A stretch of 64,000 bases of DNA from Kingdonia uniflora (Eukaryota > Streptophyta > Magnoliopsida > Ranunculales > Circaeasteraceae): NCBI GenBank assembly GCA_014058105.1, contig JACGCM010001659.1:3286001-3350000 (forward strand). Direction: 5' to 3'. Below are positions 20,027 to 31,200 of this stretch, one piece after another. The notes below the pieces were generated by a model. That model did no database searches, was not told the DNA's origin, and worked only from the letters and a program-made list of their open reading frames with translations. Numbering within the stretch: position 1 is the stretch's first letter; each line of letters opens with the position of its first letter. The translations under genes and the position numbers were made by a program.

Positions 20027-22319
20027 ATCACTAGATATTTGGAACCCACTAGTGACGCATATACTGCAGGGTAGATAATTGTCACTTTGATGAGACGATA
20101 TTTCTAGTATTAGAGGGAGATATGGCAGTCAATGCTGTGGATGTTTCTAAGAGGTTTTGGAAAATACAATCATTGTCTCATCTAGATCCCTATGCATAAG
20201 TTAGGTGACAATAAGGTTCAACGGATTACAAACCTCCAATAGGTCGTAAATGAATTGCCAGACACATTCATAGACACTATTGAAGCACCGTAAGTATATG
20301 TACCTACAAGTAATACACCTACACAGCAGAACGTTTTCGGGGAACTAGTACCGGAGCTGAATGTTCCAGGGGAATTAGTACTGCAAATAAATAATGAGGC
20401 TCGCGCTTAGTGTAGAGCACCATTGGAAAAAAGTATTCTAAGCCAGGGAGCTGCAAAATATGGGACAAATATAACTAATGGTGTAGTCGATTCATCGAGG
20501 ATAGAACCACCCATCGTCGAGGCAATAGTAGTTACACGACTAGCTGATACATTACGAGACTAGCCTAGGGTGGCGCATACGTATGATAATAAGGAGATCT
20601 TGATCTATTAAAAGTTTGTAATAAGCACAACGTAGGATCGTTTAGTAGACATTTGTCGACAAGGTATTCAGATTCGATATTATGCTCGCTATCAAGGATG
20701 AGGATTAAGAACTACTTACTGTAAATAACTGTGTATTGTTGTACATTGGCCAATGTGGGCAACTGGAATCCAAGCGGAGCTTAGCTTGCTAGCATAATGC
20801 GAAGTAATACCATTGAGCATGTCTGTTATAAATAAGAATGGTACGGAAACATGATTAACTCGAAGAGATAATTTGGTCAAGGCGAGACTAGTTGCCCAAG
20901 AAATCTTTAAAAGATCTGGCATTGATTGCGGTGTGACATATTACCCGGTTATGGGTGCTATAATATTTCGGTACTGATCAGTCTGTCAAGTTGTCGAGGA
21001 CAAGCTAGGCATGTGTCTGATGTAAATACCACATATCTATATGGGAAACTAGATACTGATCTTTATATGAAGCCACCCGGGGAGGTATAAGCTTCTAGAA
21101 GCAATTAAGCCCGACACACGAGGTGTGTATGTAATAAAATTAAAAAAGTTATTGTTAACTTGAAGCAATCAGGGCCCATGAGACATAGTAAGTTAACTGA
21201 GTATTTGAAGGTCGAGGACTTTATAAATATCATTATCTGTCTATGCGTTTTTATTTAGAATATAGAAACTAACTTCAATATCATCATAACAATGTACTAA
21301 ATGATTTGGATATCATTAGAACTCCGGGGGAGATCGCAAGAGCCACCAAATACCTTGGAAAGGAATTCAAAATAAAAGACTTTGAGAAATCAAATAGTGT
21401 CTCAATTTGCAGATCGAACATCTTGGTAGTGGCATACTCGTACACCAAGAAATATATATCGGAAAAGTTATCTAACACTTCGATATGGATGCAGCACATG
21501 GTGTTAAGTCGTTTATTGCGCGTCTATCAATTAGGTGTGGACAACGACATCTTTCATGACCATCGTAATAGGGGGAGAAATTTTTGGGGTTGTAACACCA
21601 TTGCTAAGAGGTGCTTTACTATAGGTAGTTGGGTATAATAGACCTAATGACTCATTCGCAGTGAACTGTCTGGCTTGCCATAGTTCTGTTCCTACCTAAA
21701 GGCACTGGAGTGAGATCAGGCACATTTTGAGGTATTTGATCGGTATGAAAGACTGCGATCTGTTCTACTCGAAATGGTAAACATAAAAGTATAGAGTACA
21801 TCAATACATAATACTTCTCAGACCTACATAGAGACCATTGTCAGATTGATTATGTGTTTATGTACGGGAATACATAAAGATTCTTGGAGATCGATAAAGC
21901 AGACAACGGTAGCTACACCTCGAACCATGAAGATTCTTGCACTTCATAAAGCTAGCAGAGAATGATGGTTACGCTCCAAGATATATCAACTGAAGTAGTG
22001 GAACGTTTTATCCAAGATAAAGCATCGACTATGCATGAAGACAACCTGGCTTGCATCATTCAAGTTAAATGGCAATTTTATCAATGGCGACAGAACGAAG
22101 CACATTTCACAGAAGTCATTCCACCTTTATAAATTACAAAAGGTGAATGAGATTGGCGTTATTGAAGATATTTCAAAAGATATATTTGCAAACCTATTCA
22201 CGAAGACTCTTGCACCACTTACGTTCAAGCAGCTAGTACACGGAATCGGCATGCAAAAGATTTATTTGTCAATACTCAGGGAGATAAATCTCGGGGAAGA
22301 TCGACGTCAATGGGAGTAG
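20027..22319 (+). pseudogene. integrase, reverse transcriptase and RNase H remnant of copia element B, second part
   Basis: Continues the pol sequence interrupted at 14224, collinear with A 39440-41745. Readable islands include the RT segment TPGEIARATKYLGKEFKIKD (21318-21380), RLLRVYQLGVD near 21520, and the RNase H end GNFINGDRTKHISQKSFH and DIFANLFTKTLAPLTFKQLV (22065-22240), where the family has D-N-x-ADLFTK. Many stops separate them. A poly-A-like segment is absent, as expected for an LTR element. Confidence 0.75.
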
Positions 22320-22552
22320 TCCCAACCTGACGTGGACACATGCGTGTTGTACTCTTTTTTTGATAGTGCAGTTTTTATCCTAGGAGGCTTTACTGACCGA
22401 AGGTTTTGATGAGGTAACGTATACGCGTCCACAACTCATACAAGGCCCAGGATTGTACTCTTTCCTTGCACAGCTTTTTGCCCAATGGGGTTTTGCTAGG
22501 CAGAGGTTTTGATGAGGCAAGTCATCCTGGTATGGAACACCCCAAGGGGGAG

Positions 22553-22798
22553 TGTTAGGAGTTGGATCCAGCCCAAGGTGGGAACCCAGCTGGGTTAGGA
22601 TGTCCTACTGGACTCCTAACAAGCCCATAGGCCTTTAGGGTTTATGGGAGAGTTTGAGTAGGTTTGGTAACTTATATTGTAGAGTTATCTACTTTGTATT
22701 ACATACAGAGAAATAAATCTAAGTCAATAAGAAATTTTCTTCTCTCTCTATTGCTCTCAATATAGAACTGATAGCTTTTATTATATTATTCCTCAACA
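22553..22798 (+). repeat. 3' LTR of copia element B
   Basis: Starts after the polypurine tract AAGGGGGAG and ends TCAACA at 22798, followed by the ATTAT duplication. Differs from the 5' LTR at only a few positions. Confidence 0.88.
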
Positions 22799-22803
22799 AT
22801 TAT

Positions 22804-23001
22804 AAGTTAATTAAGTCTACATATAAAAGCTATTTTCCCAAAACAAAACAAACATCCTTTCATTTTCTTCATTATGTACTTCTCTTCTAAATTAAATTAT
22901 GCGTATTATTAGAGTTAAAATTAACGATATAAAGAACTTATTTAACGAACACAATTTAAAAAATTATCCAAGTCTTGCAGAGCACGGGGTGTTGAAACTA
23001 G
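22804..23001 (+). mobile_element. Helitron 2, right part
   Basis: Resumes after copia B. It ends with the hairpin-like TTGCAGAGCACGGGGTG and CTAG at 22998-23001 followed by T, matching the 3' end style of Helitron 1. Confidence 0.5.
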
Positions 23002-23297
23002 TTGCACTAGATACCTCAAACGTAGAAGAAATGGTGAACAAGCATATTAATGAACTCAATTTGTTGAAAGATAAATGACAGGATCATTGTTTTGTAAATT
23101 AATTTGATTTTCTGCGTTGATTTTCTCAGATTACAGTTGATGTGGATGCTAAAGTAAAGAAGTCATTCCTTTAATCAAACTTGCAGGCTTCTTGGTGAAT
23201 TAATGGTAAAGTACTACGTAGACTCCTCATAGTCACCGGACACCACTGGTTGTCCTAACAGCAATAGTGTCTTTCTTACATTACACATATTACAAAA
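23002..23297. other. short unassigned coding-like stretch
   Basis: The plus strand is open from 23002 for about 25 codons (VALDTSNVEEMVNKHINELN) to a TGA, then intron-like T-rich sequence. This could be the end of an exon cut by the Helitron. No identity is claimed. Confidence 0.3.
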
Positions 23298-24495
23298 GGG
23301 GAAGGATTTAGAGACACTCAAAAATGAGACACTAAAGTCTCACTCAATAGGAACCACTCATTTGAAATAGAGGAGCTGGCAAATATATTTTAAATTAATA
23401 TTAGGTGGAAATGAGTAGTCCAACACAAGTTGGAAAGACAACCCCTCTTTCTCTCTCTACTTTTCAAAACACACACACACTCTCTCTCTCTCTCTCACAT
23501 TCTTCTTACTTTCTCCATCTAGATGTTTCATCTCTCTATACTCTCTCGCTTGAAATCAAATATGTTAATATTCGACGTATCGCAAACCATACGTCTCAGA
23601 TCTGCACTCTATTTCTCTATTGTATTACAATTTTTAGATCTCAAATCTTTTGTTTGCTCTGTCTTAGGGTTTGATTTTTCTAGTTTTGGTTGCGATTGAG
23701 GCCGCGCAAATAACAAATTTGTGATTGCTATCATTTCCCTCATTCTCCAATGTACTAGGACGACATAATTTTTGAGTATGTGAAACTTGCATAATCTGAA
23801 CTATACCCGACAATAATTGTCGACATGAACTATACCCGACAATATTTTTGTCGATCTGAACTGCACCCGACAATATTTTTGTCGATCTGAACTGTACCCG
23901 ACAATATTTTAGGACTTCATAATTGTCGATAATGGGTTGTTATCAACAATAAAACAAGAAAACATACTAAGTAGGTGCAGTTGTGTGAGAGTACTCATGC
24001 AAATTACGTTGGGATAGAAATTAGTCGTCATAACTAGCAATTGGAACGGCGAAGAGAACTATGATGCTCTATGAGATACAACCTGATTGGGAATCAAAAA
24101 TCAGTTCATCTCTAATGGCAGCAATGAGTTCATCTCTAATGGCGAGAAATCGAGTTTGAGGGATATTTTCTAATGTTTTTGTAAGAGGGAGAGAAAGAGT
24201 AATAGAGGGACTTCAAATTATCAAATCCGCTATTGTTCTGGACCGAGAGAGAAAGAGAAAAGAAACCAGATCTGAGTGAAAGAGAGAGAGGAGAGGTCTG
24301 TTTTCAAAATTGAAACTGCAGAGAAGAGAGAGAAAGAGAAAGAGAGAAAAATATATGCCCCCGCATGAAAAGAGAGAGGGAGTGAGTCTCTGCCAACTCA
24401 TTTCCACCTAATATTATTTGGGTTTTTCTTTTCCACACATCACATCTTAGTGAGACTCGAGTGTCTCATTTTTTAGTGTCTCTAAATCCTCTCCC
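23298..24495. mobile_element. 1.2-kb inverted-repeat element, Mutator-like MITE
   Basis: The ends are inverted copies: GGGGAAGGATTTAGAGACAC on the left, and GGGAGAGGATTTAGAGACAC read inward from the right, continuing ATGAGACACT and GTCTCACT. The flanks ATTACAAAA (23289-23297) and ATTACAGAA (24496-24504) look like a 9-bp target duplication with one change. Inner CT-rich (left) and GA-rich (right) stretches and a second match near GGTGGAAATGAGT extend the inverted repeat. There is no transposase ORF. The 9-bp duplication suggests a Mutator-type element mobilised in trans. Confidence 0.7.
23795..23912. repeat. 31-bp tandem repeat GATCTGAACTGTACCCGACAATATTTTTGTC type
   Basis: About four units sharing CTGAACT-ACCCGACAATA, inside the inverted-repeat element. 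Each unit contains the small palindrome GACAATA...TTGTC. Confidence 0.75.
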
Positions 24496-24504
24496 ATTAC
24501 AGAA

Positions 24505-25118
24505 TATTGAAACATCATAATAGTCTTTTTCCTGAATTTGTATAATTAGGGCATTGTAGCTGAAGGAAATACAGAGAATATTTGAGATTTTACGCTTTGT
24601 GGTGTACATGTTTAATATAAGGTACACTCACTGACCCACAAGAAATTGCAACTTTATAGCAATATCAAACAATGCCGGGCAAAAGAGAAAAGAAAACAAT
24701 GTCACCGATCTAATATAAAAGTCTAGATCTCTCGTTTAACAAAACCTATCGTGCGGACAATCATTTTGGAAGAGAACCAATCGTTATCAATTTTCCTGCA
24801 GTTTTTCATAGGGTACATTGTCAGGGTCGGGATAGTATCAACAAATTTGGGAGTACAAAACTGAAGGTTAACAAAACAAACAATTTTGAATCCCATGTTC
24901 AAGAACATAAGCACCTCTATATAACCACAAGCATTCCTTCAATACAAATATTTGGCTTATTTTCTGCTTTTACAACTATGTAAACTAAACGACTCTCGTA
25001 AGTTTTTTCTTTCTTGGTACATCTCAAAATAAATAAAAAACTATCAATTCTCTTGTACTTAACTGGAGCTAAAATGCAAATATTATATACATTAGATTAT
25101 AAACTGATAGACAGTACA
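24505..25118 (-). other. 3' UTR and downstream region of CSTF77
   Basis: Directly 3' of the CstF77 stop codon on the minus strand. AT-rich, with T-rich and A-rich runs and no other gene. I could not place a single convincing AATAAA signal. Short frames here (for example 24914-24723) show no motif. Confidence 0.45.
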
Positions 25119-25288
25119 TCATTCAGTGCTACCAGATATTTCTCCAGAATATGCGCTTCCAGTTCCACCAGAAGCCGACCCAGTTTGTGAAGTGGCTGTT
25201 CTCCTAGCTCTCTGAATTTGTCGAATCCTGAAAACATCTGTGGGAAGAGGCAGGCTTTGAACGGTTGCAGTGTCATCATCTTCTTGCC
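25119..25288 (-). CDS. CSTF77: CSTF77 terminal exon
   Basis: 170 bp with stop TGA at 25121-25119. Encodes [29 protein letters not shown] and a Gly/Ser tail ending SGEISGSTE, the conserved plant CstF77 C-terminus. Acceptor AATAG|GG. Confidence 0.94.
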
Positions 25289-28200
25289 CTATTACAAATG
25301 CCGAGAAAATGTTTAAATCATCAAGAATAGTCAACTTCTGTAGGCCAAAACAAGCTCTATCCTCTTCCATCCGCTTCTCTTTTTGCTCTTTATTTACAAG
25401 CTCTACTCTCTTCTTCATATGTAATTAGTGTCTCCAAGAATTAGTCGCACAAATAGTTTTCCTATGCACCTCAAAAAGTATCTTAGTGCAACCCTTATAA
25501 TCTATCTGACTCCTAAAAGCAATGTTTTGAAAACTTGATCAATTGGATAAACAACACCGTTTCAGTTATGGTCTTGTTTCATTTGATGCATGATTGATTT
25601 CATAGTTGTCTTGTGCTGAGTGATCTTTTAAGACTAACAGTATTCAGGTTCCGGTTTGTCTTCTGTCATCCAGACATTTGAATTTGGTGTAGAACTAGGG
25701 TGGCAGATCCAGTGTTTTGCTAATACTTTATAATTTTACCCCTCAATTTCTTTTCCTTTTTTTTTCTAAAGAAATACCTTTATAAAGAGAAGTCTTTCAA
25801 TTAAATTGAAATCAGAGGTCAAACAACTCAAGTTAGCAGAGCAAGGATTGAAGCAGTGGACCTACTGAGTCTCATTAGGGGCTCACCGATTATCAAAAGC
25901 ATGATATTGATGTAATCAATCAGTTTAAAATTGTCACTTAATGACATAAACTAGTCTAAATAAGGTAAATGCCTAACGTCTAGGAAAATAATCACGCTGG
26001 AGAATAATTTTCTATTGCAGAAATAATTAGCCTAAAAGATTATCAATGTTAATGACAATATAAATGTGTGTTCACAATTGTGCTTGAAATGGATAATGGT
26101 AAAATAATTGGTAAGACCGAGAGGAAAGAAATCACTTACTATTAAATTCTTTCCTTTTTCTTGAATTTCCTTTAGTTGGTTTAAGAGATGAGCCACTTGG
26201 ATTCGGCCGTGAGCTGGAAAGATCACTAGTAGCTGGAGCAGGACCTGATGCCAATTGTTGTGAAGAAGTCCCCAACTTCCCCACCTGCCCGCCCGGTATG
26301 TTGCTCTGCATCAAAATTGATAAAACTATGTCCACAGCTGGTGAAGGTCCTGGAAGGTAGTAAGAATAAAACACGATCAAAGCTGTCTACAGTGGAATAG
26401 GATCATAAATCCAAATAAATATTAACATGCAGAATTTCATATAAGTAATCTAGTGTTCACCAATCTTATCATAGAACAGGGAATAATCTGTTCGCTAATA
26501 CAGCACGTGTTACCAGGCTCATAGCAGGCTAGACCAAATGACCTAAGCCTCTAGGAATAGAAGGCCTTCACGTCTATGCGACGACTTAGTGGGATAACAT
26601 AAACCATAGCCAGGATGTAATATAGCCTGACGAACTTGATTACTGAGTATTAAAGTTGCTACCGATGGCAGCCTTTTAGACACAGTGCCTGCTCAGGGCG
26701 TACATAATTCCTTAGGCGGGGACAATGACATCTTTGGTAAAGCTGTCAGATCAACTGATTAAGGCAAAGGTAATATTCATGTGCTCACAACTTTCCACTT
26801 ATGGGGGGTCAGATTGGTGGCAATAAGGGTTACGTACTTACGTTCCCTCATTGAATTGGGCTCAAGTTCGGGGTGTTGCTCCGAAGTTAAAAGCAAAACT
26901 AGACTGTGCTGCTCCCAAAGTTAGGGGCAAAACTAGACTAGTTTATACTCCTCCACTGCTGGTTATCTAAGAGCAATAAATCAAGTCCAAGGACTTTTAA
27001 GAGAAAATTAAGGCTTGTGAGTCTTGTGTGGTTAGGTATTTTGTAGGCGCATCCATATCTAATAATACCCCCTCCTAAAATTCAACTTGGAGAAGTATTG
27101 TTCCCCGTGCATCTACAGTGTCCTCTTGTATCGAAATTGGAAATCTGTACTTCACCATAATCTTGTTAATAACCCTGCTATCGACACACATAAGCCAACT
27201 CCCGTCTTTCTTCGGTGTCAATAATGCAGGAATGGCACACAATGACATTCTCTCTAAGTTGTCACACAACTCAGTGACCTGTCTCTACAACGCCACATGC
27301 TCAGCACAAGCCATCCGATAGCAGGGTAGGTTAGGTAACGGTGCTCCTGGTACTATGTCAATAGCATGTTTGATATAACGCATAGGTCGCAACACTTGTG
27401 TATCCAGGCTAAGAACAAACATCGTCATACTGAGAAATGATAGGCTGTTAAAAATGTTAGGTATTGGTGAAAGAGGACCAGAAAGTGAAACTCACCAAAA
27501 CATAAGCGTGTCCGTGTGTCCTACCCTTTGCAATAAAACTGGTGTGCGTCTCTCTCTGCAACCCCAATGGAGGTAAACAACTCCGTACCACCCATTTCCC
27601 ATCCAGATGAAAAAGTAAGTGTTGTCCCTCCCTATGTGGTGGTTATTCTCGTCGTACTGCCAAGGGCTATCCAGGAATAGGTGACACACATCCATGAGTA
27701 CCACTATATAATGTACTGTATCCTCATATGAATCCCCAATCTTGATCTTCATCTTGCAGCGATGAATAACCCGCTTCGTACCCCCTCTCTGTAGCCATTG
27801 TATCATAAATAGTGTGGGATGAGTAAATTTTAATTGCAGCTTCTCCACAATCTCCTCTGAAATCAGCGTAGAACCACCGTCGATAATTACTTCAAATATT
27901 TGCCCTCTGAAACATACCTTGTACGGAAAATAATGTGCTTCTTCCAATACTCGTCCTCACCTTCCTTCTATGACAGAATCCGCATGCTAGACCCGCAAAA
28001 CGAAACTGAATGTGACATCAAAACCTACTCGGGAATTTGTTGTGTGGTAGAGGATCAACAAGGGCATTCTTAACTTCTGCCCATTCGTCGAGTTTTGCCC
28101 ACTTATGGGTGTGTGAATCAAATAAAGGCACAAGGGTCGCATCGGAGTTAATCGTGGGGAGCCCTACTCCAATCGGGGTCGTTACTGTCGTCGTAACCTT

Positions 28201-31200
28201 AGTTAAAATCACCGGATGTCCAGCTGGTTTGGTCGTGATCAAAGTCAGGATTGTGGTCAAGGTTGTGGCCGGCTTGGCGGATGCCGAGTTCGAGTCTAAA
28301 TTGGGTATTATTGAGCCCAGAATCGTGGTCCATGCCGGACTCGCTTGAGCTTGGGTACGGTACATTTGAATCGGGCTCGGGCTAGGTGGTTTGGCCTGGC
28401 TTGGGTTGTCCCCAATGGCTTGACGGCCTGGCTGGGATGGGTCAACTGCTTGGTTCAGGTCCGATTTTGGTTTAATTAAGTGAGATGGTACGCGCGGGGC
28501 ACATGGTGTTACAAAAGGTATGCCATCTTCAGTGCTAGGGTGTGTGACAATGCGCAAGCCGAATGCGTGCTTCTCTCATACAACATGCACGTGTACCAGC
28601 GACGTATCTTCCGGCGAATGGTTCGTCTTTTCCAACAGTTCTGCCTGGTTTTTGTGATTTCAGCCAGCGTACCTCCTTCCCTTCCCATACTTGATTCCGT
28701 GGACTCACCTCGCCGGAGTACACTCCTTGGCACTCTTCGGTACTTTTAAGCAACCAGTCTTCCCCATCGTAGAAATCGACCCCTTTTCATCCCTCGGCTT
28801 CGATTTTAGCGAGATTGAGAAGAAAACTTAAGCCAGAATCAATAAACTTCTGCATCTCAAGAATTGGGGTTTCGCTCTAATATCAATTTTGATGTAAATA
28901 TTTAGCAGAAGCCTGTACATTGATATGAGTGGATCTCTCTCTAGCAATTCAGGAGTTTTCCCCAAAACTCACAAATCACTCTCTCACAAACTATCACAAT
29001 ACCCCACTACTGGACGCCAACCTCCTACTTAAGCAAACAAAGGAAATAGAAATAGAAGTTCCCCTACATGTGCAGTAGACACGAAACGACCCTACGATCC
29101 ATCAGAAATCATGGGTTTATTAAACAAATTTTATTAGAGAGTTTGACTTGCATCTCTTTAATACTCATAAACAAATTTAAAGTTTCACTTTGGTGACAGT
29201 CATTCGTGCATTCAAATGTGAAGTTCGACAGCAAGGAACAAAGCCAACAACGCGCTAATTTTAAGTAAATTTGATAAATAAAAAATTGCCGAAAAGAAGA
29301 AACAAAAGGTATCTGAGAGAGTACCCTCAACTGCTGGCAAGTGTCCTATAAAAGCCACCAATGCCTGTGGCATTACTTTCAGGATATCTTCAAGTGATTT
29401 TGTTGTACCACCACCAACTAAAGCTACACTAGGAGTAGGTATTACTGAGCTAGAAATAGCTGGTACTCCAGGTATCGTTGCATCTGGAAGAACTCCAGTA
29501 CCTACAGTTGAAACAATAAAATATAACATTGTTAGACAAGTTTTATTTAAAGAGATGCATAAATTGGTTTCAGTATCTAATAGTGCACACAGTTCAAAAA
29601 AGAACAATCAAGGAAACTTGTAGGTCTGAAATGGAGTAAATGTTGCCTATATAGAAGTTGAGTTCAATTACTTGCTGTACTTTGGCCTTTAACCTGCTAT
29701 TCTGGTTGTTTTAATACATATAAAAAAGTCGCTATCCGGATTACATGATCCTACATGAGTAAAGGCCCCCTAGTTATGATTCAGGAGCCACACATGTCGA
29801 CTGTTTCTGATGTGACTGTGACGCATCGGTCTCCTAATTAGCATTTAATTCGACCTCTCCTCTTTTTCGCCTCTTTCCCATTTTTTGTCTCTCCCTATTT
29901 AGCTATTATTTTAATTCCTTATTGTTTAAGGAATTTATATAGTATTTAGTAATTTTTGTTTTAGCAGAGAATTAGAAAGCTTTGTTAGATCGTAGAAATA
30001 AAGGGTATGACCCTCCATTGTCATTCATACAGAGAAAATTAACAAATTTGAGTTTGCTTGAGTCAATTCGATTTTATATTGTTAAGTCATCAATTTGATG
30101 TTTCCGTCGAATTACTTCCAAAAGTTTTGAAAATAAAGTATTTTAACTACAGCTTCGCTTGGTATCCCACCAAACAGCTCCACAAAAAGGAAATTTCGAG
30201 TTATTTCCAAAACTGATGATTAGAGTTGCTTTGGTACAGCTATACAAAGCTACAAAATCAGAAATATAACCGATGCCACATAAAATCTGTCAGAAAGATA
30301 TACGGAATCAAAACCTCCAAAGATGGTATCCCGAATAGAAACTTTCGGGCCCGACTATTTCTGAGTCGAGAAAAACCATAGAAGAAAAAAAGTTTTTTCT
30401 TGTCTCTTCCCTAAAATTTCTATTTTTGTTTTTAATCTCATTGATGATCTAACTGATATTCTTCGCTCCTTTTCTTTCTTCGTGGACGCATGGCGGTTTA
30501 GGGTTTTTCGAACTGTTTCTTCCTTTGTAGATTGTCAGACATTTTAGGGTTTGGTGATGTCCTTTAAGGTAAGATCTTTCGAAGTTCCAAGTAAGATTGC
30601 AAAGCTGAAATCTCTGACAGTTGATTGAACTAGTGTTGAAACGATTTGGTTGTTCGATTAGGGTTTTTTCCAACCAAACATCGAACATTAATTAAGGATC
30701 TGATTATGCGTTCGTGTAGGTGTTTCTTCAACAACCCTAGATTCATTTTTATTGCGCAACATTAATTCTAAGCTCCACAACATTCGTTGCATTCTAAAGA
30801 TTTAGAAAAACCAGCTTATATTACCATGCTTTTGTCTTGGATCATAAACAACCATCCGAGAAGTATCCGGGTAAATAACCTTTGAAGATTGTGTAGAAGC
30901 CTTTAAATTGGTCGGCAATACATTAGAACTTCTTTCTGTGACTAAAAGAAAATGATTAACTTGACAAAATCAAATATTCAAAATCCCCAAAAATCACTAT
31001 GTAGAATAAACAAGGTCGGAAGTACCTATCAAAGTGGTTCCATTGGACAAAGATGACTTTTCAGTCTTCTTATTGACATTATTCACAAGCCACTGAAAGG
31101 TCAAACCAGTTATTCAGAGTTACTGAATTGTAAAAGAGCATTGACAAAGAAGTTAATTTCTACAAAAATGCGCAAAGACCAAAACAGAATTTATTAAGTA

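Larger units (their letters stand above)
12714..22798 (+). mobile_element. Ty1/copia element B (gag deleted, split by a MULE)
   Basis: Two LTRs of about 247 bp (12714-12960 and 22553-22798) begin TGTTAGGAGTTGG and end in AACA, and the element is flanked by the 5-bp target duplication ATTAT (12709-12713 and 22799-22803). A purine tract AAGGGGGAG precedes the 3' LTR. After the 5' leader the sequence jumps straight to protease: leader 3' part, gag and the gag-pol spacer are deleted relative to element A. A 5.8-kb Mutator-like element is inserted at 14234. All coding parts carry stops. It is a non-autonomous copy. Confidence 0.9.
27060..29104 (-). mobile_element. Ty3/gypsy retrotransposon fragment
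   Basis: Read on the minus strand: an LTR piece (29104-28889), a primer-binding-like TTGATATTAGAGC (28883-28871, close to the tRNA-Met type TGGTATCAGAGC), a gag-like region with many stops, a retropepsin and the start of reverse transcriptase. It stops within RT at about 27075. It sits in a CSTF77 intron in sense orientation, so its LTR could in principle offer splice or polyadenylation signals. No target duplication was identified. Confidence 0.75.
26350..29324 (-). other. CSTF77 intron with gypsy fragment
   Basis: 2975 bp. The part from 26400 to 27060 has no recognised feature. From about 27060 to 29104 lies a Ty3/gypsy fragment on the same strand as the gene. Confidence 0.75.

Noticed and set aside
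23795..23912. Possible CRISPR-like array of regularly spaced repeats
   Set aside because: Tandem 31-bp units without unique spacers inside a plant transposon.
28018..28753. Several overlapping ORFs up to 179 codons on both strands
   Set aside because: They lie in the gag position of the gypsy fragment, but no Gag motif could be read, and frames on both strands are equally open, so no separate gene is claimed.
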